Assembly (NCBI RefSeq): GCF_002915595.1
Contig: NZ_PQGG01000031.1
Location: forward strand, 62,001-126,000
Direction of reading: 5' to 3'
Length of the DNA stretch: 64,000 nucleotides
Source: Zhongshania marina
GTDB lineage: Bacteria; Pseudomonadota; Gammaproteobacteria; Pseudomonadales; Spongiibacteraceae
Shown here: one piece after another, positions 7,326-16,252 of the stretch
Layout: each line of letters begins with the position of its first letter
Numbering within the stretch: the stretch's first letter is position 1
The notes under the pieces: model-generated
The model's input: only the letters and a program-made list of their open reading frames with translations
What the model was told of the DNA's origin: nothing
The model's database searches: none
Made by a program: the position numbers and the translations under genes

Positions 7326-8854
7326 AGGGCGTAAAACTGCATGTCAGGGTACTGGCGCTGGCACTATTACTTATTGGTGTCGCCAGCACCGCATGGCAGA
7401 TTTTTGTTCTCAATATTCCCGTATCCTCTGAAACAACTGAGCCGGTGTGGGTTATCGACGCCAAGCTCAGCTTTACTGCCCGCGACAATAGTCCCGTCAA
7501 GGTACAAATGTATCTGCCGCCGGTGTGGAGCAAATTCATCACCCTGAACGAAAGTTTTATTTCTAAAAGTTACGGCGTGAATACCGATGTTGTTGGCGAC
7601 AATCGCCAAGCGGTCTGGTCTGCGCGACGCGCCGAGGGCAACCAACAACTGTTTTATCGATTAATGCTTACCAAGCGCAGTAATTCGCGCTTCTCAGAGT
7701 CTGAGCCTGGGCCACAGTTTAGCGAAAGCCCTGAGCTTATCGGCGTCGAGAAAGTCGCGGTAGAAGCACTGCTCAAGCCGATTCGCGAGCAATCTGCTGA
7801 CATCGAAACCTTTATCCGCGAAGCCATTAAGCTCATTAACGAACCCAGCAACGACAATTCCCGCTTGCTGCTGGGTAATGACTACACACAGGACAATAAA
7901 TCCCGCGTTCTTGAGCTACTGCTGTCCTCCGCACATATTCCCGTTGAACGAGTACACACCCTGCGCTTGGTTAGCAGCGTTGCTCAGGTGTCGGAATTAT
8001 GGATGCGCAGTTACAACGGCAAACGCTGGCTGTATTTCAATCCTGAAACCGGCGCCCAGGGCCTACCTAATGATCGCGTTGTTTGGTGGACGGGTGACGA
8101 ACCAATGGCCGCTGTTGAGGGCGGTCGCAATCTAAAAATCGAAGTTACCGCCAATCAAAGAACTATGAATTCCATTATGCTCGCGCAGTCTATTGCCGAG
8201 CGCAAAGAGAATAAACTATGGGCATTGTCGCTGTATGACCTGCCGCTTCAGTCCCAGCAAACCTTCGAAATCATTCTCATGATTCCGATTGGCGTCATGC
8301 TTATTTTACTGCTGCGCAATGTCATCGGCTTAGAAACGCTGGGTACATTTACACCGGTATTGATTGGCCTCGCCTTTAGAGAAACTCAAGTTTTCTGGGG
8401 TGTCATTCTATTTACCTTCATTACCGCACTCGGCTTGTCGCTGCGATCCTACCTCGAACATCTGCACTTACAATTGCTATCGCGGCTTTCTGTGGTGCTT
8501 ACCTTCGTGGTCATTATCATGGCGCTCATCAGCGTACTTGGTCACCGCTTAGGATTAGATCGCGGCCTCTCTATTGCTCTGTTCCCAATGGTTATTTTGA
8601 CCATGTCGATTGAGCGTATGTCGATTGTTTGGGAAGAGCGCGGCGGAGTTCACGCCGGTAAAGTGGGCATCGGCACCCTTATCGCTGCGACGTTGTCACA
8701 CTTAATGATGACCTACGAGCCCTGGGCCTATTTTGTGTTCACGTTCCCAGGCATGTTGCTGGTGTTTATGTCGATGATGCTGGCACTAGGCCATTATCGA
8801 GGCTATCGCCTAACTGAACTATTCCGCTTTAACGCCATGATTAAAGGCAAATAA
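7322..8854 (+). CDS. Inactive transglutaminase-like domain fused to seven transmembrane helices
   Basis: This 510-residue protein has an N-terminal membrane anchor (about 8-30), a large extracytoplasmic domain (about 35-300) and a C-terminal block of hydrophobic segments (about 318-500). The extracytoplasmic domain resembles a transglutaminase fold without its catalytic residues: where Cys, His and Asp are expected one sees RVLELLLSSA, SELWMRS and FNPETG. This matches the Transglut_i_TM and 7TM_transglut families. It starts inside the stop codon of the protease gene and ends 1 bp before the ATP-grasp gene. A role as a membrane scaffold or substrate receptor for the neighbouring enzymes is inference. 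Confidence 0.82.
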   Translation: MKGVKLHVRVLALALLLIGVASTAWQIFVLNIPVSSETTEPVWVIDAKLSFTARDNSPVKVQMYLPPVWSKFITLNESFISKSYGVNTDVVGDNRQAVWSARRAEGNQQLFYRLMLTKRSNSRFSESEPGPQFSESPELIGVEKVAVEALLKPIREQSADIETFIREAIKLINEPSNDNSRLLLGNDYTQDNKSRVLELLLSSAHIPVERVHTLRLVSSVAQVSELWMRSYNGKRWLYFNPETGAQGLPNDRVVWWTGDEPMAAVEGGRNLKIEVTANQRTMNSIMLAQSIAERKENKLWALSLYDLPLQSQQTFEIILMIPIGVMLILLLRNVIGLETLGTFTPVLIGLAFRETQVFWGVILFTFITALGLSLRSYLEHLHLQLLSRLSVVLTFVVIIMALISVLGHRLGLDRGLSIALFPMVILTMSIERMSIVWEERGGVHAGKVGIGTLIAATLSHLMMTYEPWAYFVFTFPGMLLVFMSMMLALGHYRGYRLTELFRFNAMIKGK

Positions 8855-8855
8855 C

Positions 8856-9917
8856 ATGTCCTTATTCAGCACGTGGAAAGAACTGCGTAAAAAAGGGGTG
8901 ATGGGTATTAACCAGCGCAATGCAGATTTTGTATTGCGCTATAACCAGCGCCATTTGTACCCCTTAGTCGACGACAAAATTAAAACCAAAGAGCGCGCCG
9001 TAGAAGCCGGTATTCACGTACCGCCTATGTATGGAATTATTGAATCCGACAAACAAATCAGCAGCCTCTCCGAGATCGTCAAAGACCACCGCGACTTTGT
9101 AATTAAGCCCGCACAGGGCGCAGGTGGCGATGGCATTATTGTTATTGCCGATCAGTTTGAAGGTTATTACCGCACAACCTCTGGCCGCCTGCTCAGCAAA
9201 GAAGATATAGAATTCCACCTGTCTGGCATATTGTCTGGAATTTACTCCTTAGGTGGCCACCGTGACCGCGCACTGATTGAGTACCGTGTGACACCCGACC
9301 CAATCTTCAGCGCAATCAGCTATGAGGGTGTCCCTGATATCCGCATTATTGTATTAAAGGGCTACCCACTACTTGCCATGCTGCGCCTGCCAACGCGGCA
9401 ATCAGGGGGAAAAGCAAACCTGCATCAGGGGGCTATCGGTGTCGGCGTCGACTTAGCCACAGGTATCACCCTAGACGGCACTTGGCTAAACAAGTTTATT
9501 AATAGCCACCCTGACACCACCAACCCCGTGCGCGGTGTTCAACTGCCGTTCTGGGACGGGTTTATGTCATTAGCGACCCGTTGCTATGAGCTGACAGGCT
9601 TAGGTTACTTGGGGGTGGATATGGTGCTAGACAAGGATCGCGGCCCACTCATGCTAGAACTGAATGCCCGCCCAGGGCTGAATATTCAGATCGCGAACGA
9701 TGCGGGACTCGCCGCGCGTTGCCGCACGGTGGAAAAAGAGATCGACCGTCTTGCCGCCAAGGGCATACACAAGCCGTCACCGGCAAAGCGTTTAGCATTC
9801 TGCCAACGAGAGTTTGCCCAGGCCTCTCTTGTCACCAGCAACGAAGCCTTGGCGACCGAGGTTTTGGCGAGCCTTAATACCGAAACTAGCAGCGACTCCC
9901 CGCCAAGTAATCCTTAG
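8856..9917 (+). CDS. ATP-grasp alpha-L-glutamate-ligase-like protein
   Basis: This 353-residue ATP-grasp enzyme is of the RimK-related group found with inactive transglutaminases. ATP-binding motifs are VIKPAQGAGGDGI (about residues 83-95) and the Mg-binding MLELNARPGLNIQ (about 261-273). No signal peptide is seen, so it should act in the cytoplasm, joining an amino acid or similar amine to a carboxyl group. It is the last gene of the three-gene unit and is followed within 10 bp by a strong terminator. Its true substrate is unknown; the neighbouring exported protease and membrane protein suggest a product that is exported or bound to the envelope. Confidence 0.84.
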   Translation: MSLFSTWKELRKKGVMGINQRNADFVLRYNQRHLYPLVDDKIKTKERAVEAGIHVPPMYGIIESDKQISSLSEIVKDHRDFVIKPAQGAGGDGIIVIADQFEGYYRTTSGRLLSKEDIEFHLSGILSGIYSLGGHRDRALIEYRVTPDPIFSAISYEGVPDIRIIVLKGYPLLAMLRLPTRQSGGKANLHQGAIGVGVDLATGITLDGTWLNKFINSHPDTTNPVRGVQLPFWDGFMSLATRCYELTGLGYLGVDMVLDKDRGPLMLELNARPGLNIQIANDAGLAARCRTVEKEIDRLAAKGIHKPSPAKRLAFCQREFAQASLVTSNEALATEVLASLNTETSSDSPPSNP

Positions 9918-9923
9918 TTTTTC

Positions 9924-9967
9924 AAAAAAAAGACCGCTTAGCACAATGTGCTAAACGGTCTTTTTTT
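9924..9967. terminator. Bidirectional intrinsic terminator
   Basis: AAAGACCG-C-TTAGCACA and TGCTAA-A-CGGTCTTT form a long near-perfect stem with an A-run on the left and a T-run on the right. It lies between the converging ATP-grasp gene and dsbA, so it can serve both strands. Confidence 0.88.
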
Positions 9968-10062
9968 AATGCTTCATATTCTGCGAAAAATCAAAACCCA
10001 AGCAGAATAGCCTTCTAAGAGGAGGGCGACCAAATTCCAAATCGCCCGCCCAAACTAAGAAC

Positions 10063-10770
10063 TTATTTTGCTGCACGCTCTTTAGCGATCAATTCCTCAG
10101 CAACTTTTAGCATTTCCGCACGACCACCGGCAGAACGGCCAGTAATACGGTACTTACCATTGACGATCAATTCCGGCGTACCCGCAATACCATAAGAACG
10201 GGCCCGCGCATCGGCCTGCTTAACTTGGCTATTCACACCAAAAGAATCAAAGGTTTTACGGAAAGTATCCGCATCAACCCCAGCATGCTCGGTAAACAAT
10301 TTCGCCAGTGCATCTGCGTCCTTCAGCATATTGCGATCAACATTGATGGCATTAAAAATAGGTTCATGCACTTTATCCAATACACCTAAAGTCAACGCTG
10401 CGTAATAGGCCTTGGCGTGTACCACCATCAAGTCATTCCACATGGCAGGGGAGCGATGAAAATCAACATCTGCAGGTAATTGCTTCTTCCATGCTTCTAT
10501 CATGGGGTCAAAATGGAAGCAGTGACTGCAGCCATACCAAAACACTTCTACCACTTCGATTTTATCTGGATTACTGGTTCTTACCGGCTGGGCAATACGA
10601 ATAAAGCGCTCGCCTTTGTCGCCAGCATCCGTCGGTTGCGCTTGGCTTTGGGTGGCATTTGCCACTGGTGGTGTAACTTTGGCTGCCGCTGGCTCTGCGC
10701 CGTCGCTGCAGGCAGATACCAATAACAAAAAGCTGAATACCGTCGCCAGTGAGAACATTTTCTTAAACAT
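10063..10770 (-). CDS. dsbA: Thiol:disulfide interchange protein DsbA, probable lipoprotein
   Basis: DsbA is the periplasmic oxidase that introduces disulfide bonds into exported proteins. The 235-residue protein has the thioredoxin-fold active site CSHC in FWYGCSHCFHFDP (about residue 81), the cis-proline loop AGTPELIVNGKY (about 197-208) and the inserted helical domain between them. Its first residues end in LLLVSAC, a convincing lipobox (Cys about residue 21) followed by Ser, so it is probably lipid-anchored. A long Ala/Pro/Gln linker follows. Most enterobacterial DsbA proteins are soluble, whereas neisserial ones are lipoproteins. It sits beside cytochromes c4 and c5, as in Pseudomonas. 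Confidence 0.92.
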   Translation of the reverse strand: MFKKMFSLATVFSFLLLVSACSDGAEPAAAKVTPPVANATQSQAQPTDAGDKGERFIRIAQPVRTSNPDKIEVVEVFWYGCSHCFHFDPMIEAWKKQLPADVDFHRSPAMWNDLMVVHAKAYYAALTLGVLDKVHEPIFNAINVDRNMLKDADALAKLFTEHAGVDADTFRKTFDSFGVNSQVKQADARARSYGIAGTPELIVNGKYRITGRSAGGRAEMLKVAEELIAKERAAK

Positions 10771-10904
10771 GAAGCCCCCTCATTTAAAAACGTCTTACCA
10801 ATCACACCCTAGCGAATGGCAATGTAATATACATAAAATTGTTATAAGTTGTCTGAGACCATATTAAAACTCAATGATTCCGACATACTGCCATCTTACA
10901 GCAA

Positions 10905-10934
10905 TAAAAAAAGCGGCCTAAGCCGCCTTTTTTA
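10905..10934 (-). terminator. Intrinsic terminator of the cytochrome c5-c4 unit
   Basis: On the minus strand GCGGC-TTAG-GCCGC is followed by seven T. It lies 12 bp after the cytochrome c4 stop codon. It separates this unit from dsbA, which therefore needs its own promoter. Confidence 0.85.
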
Positions 10935-10945
10935 TCTGTTTGCCC

Positions 10946-11572
10946 TTACTGGTGCAAACCTTGAATGAAGCTTGCTACCGCTTCAATTTCAGAATCACTC
11001 ATTTTAAAGGCAATAGAGCGCATAATTTGCGTATCGCCATCATTTGCACGTCCCTCACGACCATCTGCTGCAGCGCGGAAGGCCTTTAACTGGGCAATAG
11101 TGTAATCAGCATGCTGACCACTCAATGCAGGGAAGCCAGCCGCCGCCATACCATGGCCAGTGGGCGAGTGACATGCTGCGCAAGCTGGTACGCTGCGATC
11201 AGCAATACCGCCACGGTAAATAGCGGCGCCTTTTTCTAACAATGCCGGATCGGTCTGGCCAGTGCTGCTAGCTTTGCTCGCGTAAAACGCGGCAATATCA
11301 GCAATATCTTGGTCTGACAAATTGTCTGTCTGTCCCGCCATCATTGGCACAGGGCGCTCACCAGATTTAATGTCATGAATTTGCTTGGCCAAATAGCGCT
11401 CGCCCTGTCCCGCTAATTTAGGGAAGGTTGGCGCTGCGCTATTACCGTCAGCACCGTGACAGGCTGCACAGGGAGCTGCCTTCGCCTTACCGGCAGAGGC
11501 ATTGCCTTCTAATGCCGCAGCAGATCCGGCAAACATTAATGAGGCAATCATTACTAGTAGTGGTTTATTCAT
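10946..11572 (-). CDS. cc4: Diheme cytochrome c4
   Basis: This periplasmic diheme electron carrier donates electrons to terminal oxidases. The 208-residue protein starts MNKPLLVMIASLMFAGSAAALE; the signal peptide ends near residue 20. Two homologous cytochrome domains each carry CAACH (about residues 34 and 134) with downstream Met ligands in PMMAG and IMRSIAF. A longer in-frame extension upstream is unlikely because the Met chosen here begins the signal peptide. The gene follows cytochrome c5 by 42 bp on the same strand and ends in an intrinsic terminator. The c5-c4 pair next to engB and polA matches the Pseudomonas order. Confidence 0.93.
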   Translation of the reverse strand: MNKPLLVMIASLMFAGSAAALEGNASAGKAKAAPCAACHGADGNSAAPTFPKLAGQGERYLAKQIHDIKSGERPVPMMAGQTDNLSDQDIADIAAFYASKASSTGQTDPALLEKGAAIYRGGIADRSVPACAACHSPTGHGMAAAGFPALSGQHADYTIAQLKAFRAAADGREGRANDGDTQIMRSIAFKMSDSEIEAVASFIQGLHQ

Positions 11573-11614
11573 TGTCACACACTCTTTAATCAAGATAATT
11601 CTGTCACGCACTGC

Positions 11615-11917
11615 TTAAGATTTTGGCGTCGCCATGTACTCAATCAATGCTTTAAATTCGTCAGCGCTACAATCAAAGCACAAGCCTTTTGGCGGCATTG
11701 TATTAAAGCCTTCATCAGCGTGCTTCACTAGGGTTTCCATGCCTTTTTCCATGCGCGGCGCCCAATCTGCCGCAACACCCGTTTTTGGCGCACCGTTCGC
11801 ACCAAATCCGTGGCAGGCATAGCAGGATGCCTGATAACGATCTACAATCGCCTGCTCGGCGGCAACTGCAAACACGCTAGATGCCAAAAACAGTGCCGCT
11901 ACTAACCATTTACACAT
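11615..11917 (-). CDS. Cytochrome c5 family protein
   Basis: This 100-residue periplasmic monoheme cytochrome has a signal peptide ending near AVAAEQ (about residue 20). Heme attaches at CYACH (about residue 35), the axial Met lies in TMPPKG, and the c5-type Cys pair is CFDC (about residues 79-82). It is a close relative of the lipoprotein cytochrome at 3811-4206. The first gene of a two-gene unit with c4, it probably passes electrons in the bc1-to-oxidase part of the respiratory chain; the exact partner cannot be read from the sequence. Confidence 0.9.
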   Translation of the reverse strand: MCKWLVAALFLASSVFAVAAEQAIVDRYQASCYACHGFGANGAPKTGVAADWAPRMEKGMETLVKHADEGFNTMPPKGLCFDCSADEFKALIEYMATPKS

Positions 11918-12089
11918 GATCTACGTCTCCAAGTTCCAATAAGCAAACACCGCTTTTCAGAAAGCAGGGGGCTTTTCAGCAGCTAAAGTGACCCCGCACA
12001 AAAACTGCGGCATTATACACAACTAGTCGGCATGGGGGCCAATTATTGCCCTAATATGCCCCTGCATTAGCAATTTTCTCGGACAAATT

Positions 12090-12758
12090 ATGGATTCTTC
12101 ACCCGCCCTTAACTACCGCCGCGCCAGCTATCTAAAAAGCTCACCAGGCCTTATGCACTGCCCAGACGACTCCGGTGCAGAGGTGGCCTTTGCCGGCCGC
12201 TCAAATGCGGGGAAATCCAGTGCAATCAATCGCCTAACCGAGAACAAAAAGCTGGCTAAAACCAGTAAGACGCCTGGGCGAACGCAATTATTAAATTTTT
12301 TCGTCCTAGATGAAACCGGCAGGCAAAGACTCGTCGACCTACCGGGTTACGGCTTTGCCAAAGTCCCCCTAGCGGTAAAGAACGAGTGGCAACGCAATCT
12401 AGAAGCTTATTTGCAAAAACGCGAATCGCTGCGCGGCATGGTGCTGATGATGGATATTCGCCATCCATTAACCGATTTCGACCGGCAAATGGTGGGCTGG
12501 GCGACCAAAAGTGCCATGCCCATGCATATTTTGCTCACCAAGTCCGACAAGCTAAAACGCGGACCGGCACAGGCAACCCTGCTGTCAGTGCGCAGAGAGC
12601 TGGCCGAATATGGCGATTTAATCAGTGTGCAATTATTTTCTGCCCATAACGGCGACGGCCTGCAAGCCCTACGCACGCAACTAGACCAATGGTTAGATAC
12701 GCGGGCATTTGATGAAATAGATAGCGCTGGCGAGGATGAACCAGCAGCCGATAGCTAA
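12090..12758 (+). CDS. engB: Ribosome biogenesis GTP-binding protein EngB/YsxC
   Basis: EngB is an essential TRAFAC GTPase that assists maturation of the large ribosomal subunit. The 222-residue protein has all G motifs: G1 GRSNAGKSS (about residues 36-44), G2 TPGRTQLL, G3 DLPGYG (about 83-88), G4 TKSD (about 150) and G5 SAHNGDG. The acidic C-terminal tail is longer than in Escherichia coli. It is divergent from cytochrome c5 and convergent with polA; the space between engB and polA holds a candidate small RNA. Confidence 0.95.
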   Translation: MDSSPALNYRRASYLKSSPGLMHCPDDSGAEVAFAGRSNAGKSSAINRLTENKKLAKTSKTPGRTQLLNFFVLDETGRQRLVDLPGYGFAKVPLAVKNEWQRNLEAYLQKRESLRGMVLMMDIRHPLTDFDRQMVGWATKSAMPMHILLTKSDKLKRGPAQATLLSVRRELAEYGDLISVQLFSAHNGDGLQALRTQLDQWLDTRAFDEIDSAGEDEPAADS

Positions 12759-12773
12759 GAATACCGCACACGT

Positions 12774-12880
12774 AAAAAGGCCCGGCGCGCTGAACTCACC
12801 GGGCAATCCTACTCCTCAGGAGTCAGGGGGAGACAAGTCTCCTAACGCGGGGCTGTTACATACATTTAAGAGCAACAGCC
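12774..12880 (-). ncRNA. Candidate small RNA at the Spot 42/ErsA position between polA and engB
   Basis: This is a 107-nt minus-strand unit with its own promoter elements and an intrinsic terminator. Predicted stems, from the 5' end: GGCTGTTG/TAACAGCC (12880-12851), GGAGAC/GTCTCC (12842-12829), a CCT-ACTCC/GGAGT-AGG hairpin with a bulge (12827-12808), and the terminator GCCCGG/CCGGGC (12804-12780) with five T. A C-rich stretch TCTCCCCCTGACTCCT could pair with purine-rich ribosome sites. In Escherichia coli, Spot 42 (109 nt) and in Pseudomonas, ErsA are encoded at this location in polA orientation. Location, length and architecture support an analogue; I claim no sequence identity. The alternative is that only the terminator is real and serves polA. 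Confidence 0.65.
12780..12804 (-). terminator. Intrinsic terminator downstream of polA and of the candidate sRNA
   Basis: On the minus strand GCCCGG, a 13-nt loop, then CCGGGC, a C and TTTTT (12778-12774). The U-run is on the minus strand only, so it ends polA-direction transcripts, not engB. Confidence 0.8.
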
Positions 12881-12885
12881 TATTA

Positions 12886-12914
12886 AAAGTAGACGCAGAT
12901 TTGCGATTATGCAA
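12886..12914 (-). promoter_or_regulatory. Sigma-70-like promoter of the candidate sRNA
   Basis: TTGCAT (12914-12909) and TACTTT (12891-12886) are separated by exactly 17 bp on the minus strand, starting 2 bp after the polA stop codon. The predicted start falls at the GGCTG that begins the first hairpin (about 12880). Confidence 0.55.
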
Positions 12915-12915
12915 A

Positions 12916-15690
12916 TCAGTGCGCCTCATCCCAATTTGCGCCGACGCCTACCCCCACTTCTAGTGGCACGGACAAATCCGCAGCGGCCATCATTAACACC
13001 ACAACGTCCTTCTTCACTGTATCCAATGCTGCGGGAGCTACCTCTAAGACCAATTCATCATGCACCTGCATGATCATTTTTGCGTCAACTCCGCTGTCGC
13101 TGAGGTAGCGGTCTACTGAAATCATCGCACGTTTTATAATATCTGCCGCGCTACCCTGCATCGGCGCATTAATCGCCGTGCGCTCCGCCGCCTGCCGGCG
13201 CATACCGTTACTGGCATTAATTTCGGGCAGGTATAAACGTCGGCCGAACAAGGTTTCTACATAGCCCTTTTCCGACGCCAACATACGGGTTTCGTCCATA
13301 TAACGCAGCACACCGGGGTAACGCTCAAAATACAGATCGATGTATTCCTGCGCCTCTTTGCGACCAATATGTAGCTGCCGCGCAAGACCAAAAGCCGACA
13401 TGCCATAAATTAAGCCGAAATTAATGGCTTTCGCGTTACGGCGCTGATCGTCACTCACTTGATCTAAGGCAACCCCAAATACCTCTGCGGCGGTAGCCTT
13501 GTGAATGTCTTCTCCCGCGGCAAATGCATCAATCAAGCCGCGATCTCCCGACAAATGCGCCATAATGCGCAGCTCAATTTGAGAATAATCCGCCGCCATA
13601 ATCACATGATCCGCCGGCGCGATAAACGCCTGACGAATCCGCCGCCCCTCGGCGCTGCGTATAGGGATATTCTGTAAATTTGGATCGGAGGACGACAAAC
13701 GTCCGGTAGCGGCAACGGCCTGATGATAAGACGTGTGTATGCGACCTGTAGCCGGCGCAATCAGCAGCGGCAATTTGTCGGTGTAGGTGGATTTGAGCTT
13801 TGCCATGCCGCGATGCTCAAGAATCACCTTGGGCAAAGGGTAGTCATGTGCCAACTCTACCAACACTTCTTCGGCGGTGGACGGCGCGCCCTTTGGGGTC
13901 TTTTTAATAACGGGGATCTGCAAACGCTCAAACAAAATTTCGCCCAGCTGCTTTGGCGACGCCAAATTAAACTCACCGCCAGCCAGTTCATAGGCCTCGC
14001 TTTCTAGGGCCTGCATTTTTAAACCCAGCTCATGGCTCTGTACCTTCAACAGGTCGCGACTCACCAGCGCGCCGTTGCGCTCGATTCGAGATAGAACCGG
14101 CACCAAAGGCAATTCGATGTCGCGATAAACTGACATCAGCACCGAACTCGCCTCTAGTTGCGGCGACATGGCCTGATGTAGGCGGAGGGTGATATCAGCA
14201 TCTTCTGCGGCATAGGGCCCAGCTTGCTCCAAGGCAATCTGATTAAACGTTATCTGCTTTGCACCTTTACCGGCGATATCTTCGAAGTGAATCGTCGTGT
14301 GATCTAAATACTTTAACGCCAATGAATCCATGTCGTGGCGACTGCCCACGGAGTCCAAAACATAGGACTGCAACATGGTGTCTTCGGCAATGCCGCGCAA
14401 GGTAATCCCGTGATTTGCGAGCACATTGGCGTCATATTTTAAATTTTGGCCCAGCTTGCGCTTATTAGCGTCTTCGAGAATCGGCTTGAGGGCAGCCAGT
14501 ACCGCAGCCTCATCGAGCTGATCGGGTGCGTCCAAATAATCGTGGCCAAAAGGCAGGTAAGCGGCTTGGCCAGCCTGCACCGCAAAAGACACCCCGACAA
14601 CCCGCGCCTCCATATAATTTAAACTGGTCGTTTCGGTGTCAAAGGCGAAAAGCGGCGCGGCTTGCAGCTTTTTTAGCCACTCGTCGAACTGGGCTTGGCT
14701 AAGAATCAACTGATAATCTGCCTCGCCGGAAAAGGGCAGAGCGGCACCTTCAATGCCGCTGGCCACGCTGCCATCTTGCGCTGAGGGGGCATCCTGAGCC
14801 AAGGACTCTGCGCGATCTGCCCGACTTAACTCCTCAATCCAGCTTTTAAATTCAAGTTCGGTAAACAGACTCAATAAACGTGCATTATCAGGTTCCGTCG
14901 GTAGCAAATCCGCTACCGAGACATCTAAGGCCACATCGCATTTAATGGTCGCTAAGGTATACGACAGCATGGCCTGCTCATGACTGTCTGCGAGCTTCTT
15001 AGCTATTCCTTTGGCACCACGTATCGGTAAGTCTGGCACCTTGTCGAGATTTTTATAGATGTCATCTAAGCCACCCAAGGCCTGCAACAGGGCAAGCGCT
15101 GTTTTCTCACCAACACCGGCAACACCGGGGATATTGTCTACTTTGTCGCCCATCAGCGCCAAAAAGTCGATAATTAACTCCGGCGGAATACCAAACTTTT
15201 CATTTACACCCGCGATATCCATCACGGTATCGGTCATGGTATTAACCAAGGTTACATGCTCATTCACTAACTGAGCCATATCCTTATCACCGGTGGACAC
15301 CAACACTGGGCGCTCCTTACCCGCCTGAGCCGCCAAGGTACCAATTACATCGTCAGCCTCAACACCCTCAATAACCAATCGCGGTAAGCCCATTGCGTCG
15401 ACAATGTCGTTTATAGGCTGAATTTGACTGCGCAGATCATCAGGCATAGGCGGGCGCTGCGCCTTGTATTGCGGGTACATATCGTCGCGAAAGGTTTTTC
15501 CCTTGGCGTCAAAAACCACTGCAATTGGACTACCGGGATAGTCCTTTTTTAAACGGCGCAACATATTAATAACGCCTTTAATTGCGCCAGTAGGCTGCCC
15601 CTTTGAATTGTTTAGCGGCGGCAGAGCGTGAAAGGCACGGTACAAATATGAGGAACCATCTACTAAAACTAGGGGCTTTATTGCTGTCAT
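12916..15690 (-). CDS. polA: DNA polymerase I
   Basis: PolA performs Okazaki-fragment maturation and repair synthesis. The 924-residue protein is full length with all three activities. The 5'-nuclease domain (about 1-290) has [17 protein letters not shown] and GDKDMAQLV. The 3'-5' exonuclease (about 320-510) keeps the DTE acid pair in [12 protein letters not shown], so proofreading looks intact. The polymerase domain has motif [13 protein letters not shown], motif [15 protein letters not shown] and motif C QVHDELV. The start is placed at ATG 15690 (MTAIKPL) because the seven upstream in-frame codons begin at TTG and do not match the family. It converges with engB. Confidence 0.96.
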   Translation of the reverse strand: MTAIKPLVLVDGSSYLYRAFHALPPLNNSKGQPTGAIKGVINMLRRLKKDYPGSPIAVVFDAKGKTFRDDMYPQYKAQRPPMPDDLRSQIQPINDIVDAMGLPRLVIEGVEADDVIGTLAAQAGKERPVLVSTGDKDMAQLVNEHVTLVNTMTDTVMDIAGVNEKFGIPPELIIDFLALMGDKVDNIPGVAGVGEKTALALLQALGGLDDIYKNLDKVPDLPIRGAKGIAKKLADSHEQAMLSYTLATIKCDVALDVSVADLLPTEPDNARLLSLFTELEFKSWIEELSRADRAESLAQDAPSAQDGSVASGIEGAALPFSGEADYQLILSQAQFDEWLKKLQAAPLFAFDTETTSLNYMEARVVGVSFAVQAGQAAYLPFGHDYLDAPDQLDEAAVLAALKPILEDANKRKLGQNLKYDANVLANHGITLRGIAEDTMLQSYVLDSVGSRHDMDSLALKYLDHTTIHFEDIAGKGAKQITFNQIALEQAGPYAAEDADITLRLHQAMSPQLEASSVLMSVYRDIELPLVPVLSRIERNGALVSRDLLKVQSHELGLKMQALESEAYELAGGEFNLASPKQLGEILFERLQIPVIKKTPKGAPSTAEEVLVELAHDYPLPKVILEHRGMAKLKSTYTDKLPLLIAPATGRIHTSYHQAVAATGRLSSSDPNLQNIPIRSAEGRRIRQAFIAPADHVIMAADYSQIELRIMAHLSGDRGLIDAFAAGEDIHKATAAEVFGVALDQVSDDQRRNAKAINFGLIYGMSAFGLARQLHIGRKEAQEYIDLYFERYPGVLRYMDETRMLASEKGYVETLFGRRLYLPEINASNGMRRQAAERTAINAPMQGSAADIIKRAMISVDRYLSDSGVDAKMIMQVHDELVLEVAPAALDTVKKDVVVLMMAAADLSVPLEVGVGVGANWDEAH

Positions 15691-15871
15691 GGGGGTGAAT
15701 TGGCACGTCAATAATTGGGAAACGGCAGTGTACCACGACCCGTACCAGCATCATTAATCTGTCGAAAATCGCCTCCGTGTTACCGATTTTCACATTATTA
15801 GTAACGTGATTACTTGGCAATTTGCCACATTAACGGGAAATTAACAAAATTTAAGCAGACTTCTTTCTTTG

Positions 15872-15900
15872 TTGTGTTACCTTACGTAACACAAGGTAAC
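15872..15900. repeat. Two overlapping perfect inverted repeats (operator or switch candidate)
   Basis: TTGTGTTAC-CTTAC-GTAACACAA (15872-15894) is a perfect 9-bp-arm palindrome. Sharing its bases, GTTACCTT (15876-15883) and AAGGTAAC (15893-15900) form a second perfect 8-bp-arm repeat. Both lie 52-80 bp upstream of the small secreted protein gene. The arrangement could be a regulator operator (TetR-like spacing) or mutually exclusive RNA hairpins. The function is not known. Confidence 0.5.
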
Positions 15901-15951
15901 CTTTTATCTTGTAGAGGGCCAAACATGCCCATATTGAGAGGAGTAAGTCAC

Positions 15952-16218
15952 ATGAACAAAACTATCAGCGCAGCCCTTATCTTGGTTGCCAGTGCCACAG
16001 CAATTGCCGCAGAACCCAATGTCGCAGTTACTGAGCCGATGGTCTTAGCCTACAACCAGACTAACGACAGCAAGCCACTAGAACCCGCCGTCGAGTACAC
16101 TAGCGAAAACTCAGCAGCGCGCTTTCTTGAGAAAAACTTGGATGTTGTTGCCGCCAGCTTGAATTTAGAGCTAGACGACAAAATCAGTAGTGCGATGACA
16201 CCACGTATAGACGACTAA
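15952..16218 (+). CDS. Small secreted protein of unknown function
   Basis: This 88-residue protein starts at an ATG preceded by a strong GAGAGGAG site (15935-15942), which decides the start over longer in-frame upstream codons. A classical signal peptide ends near AIAAEPN (about residue 20). The mature part is acidic, has no cysteine, and ends in a predicted helix NSAARFLEKNLDVVAASLNLEL. I do not recognise a family. Overlapping palindromes lie upstream, pointing to regulated expression. It lies between divergently placed polA and convergent znuA, 34 bp from the latter. Confidence 0.7.
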   Translation: MNKTISAALILVASATAIAAEPNVAVTEPMVLAYNQTNDSKPLEPAVEYTSENSAARFLEKNLDVVAASLNLELDDKISSAMTPRIDD

Positions 16219-16252
16219 GCGCTAACCGCTTATGACGCGTCTTTACTGGCTG

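Noticed and set aside
12736-12963. 75-codon plus-strand open frame across the engB end and sRNA region
   Set aside because: It overlaps engB, crosses the polA end in antisense, has no ribosome site and no family resemblance; the minus-strand promoter-hairpin-terminator structure explains the region better.
15814-15951. N-terminal extension of the small secreted protein
   Set aside because: It would run through the palindromes and bury the signal peptide; the GAGAGGAG site fits only the ATG at 15952.
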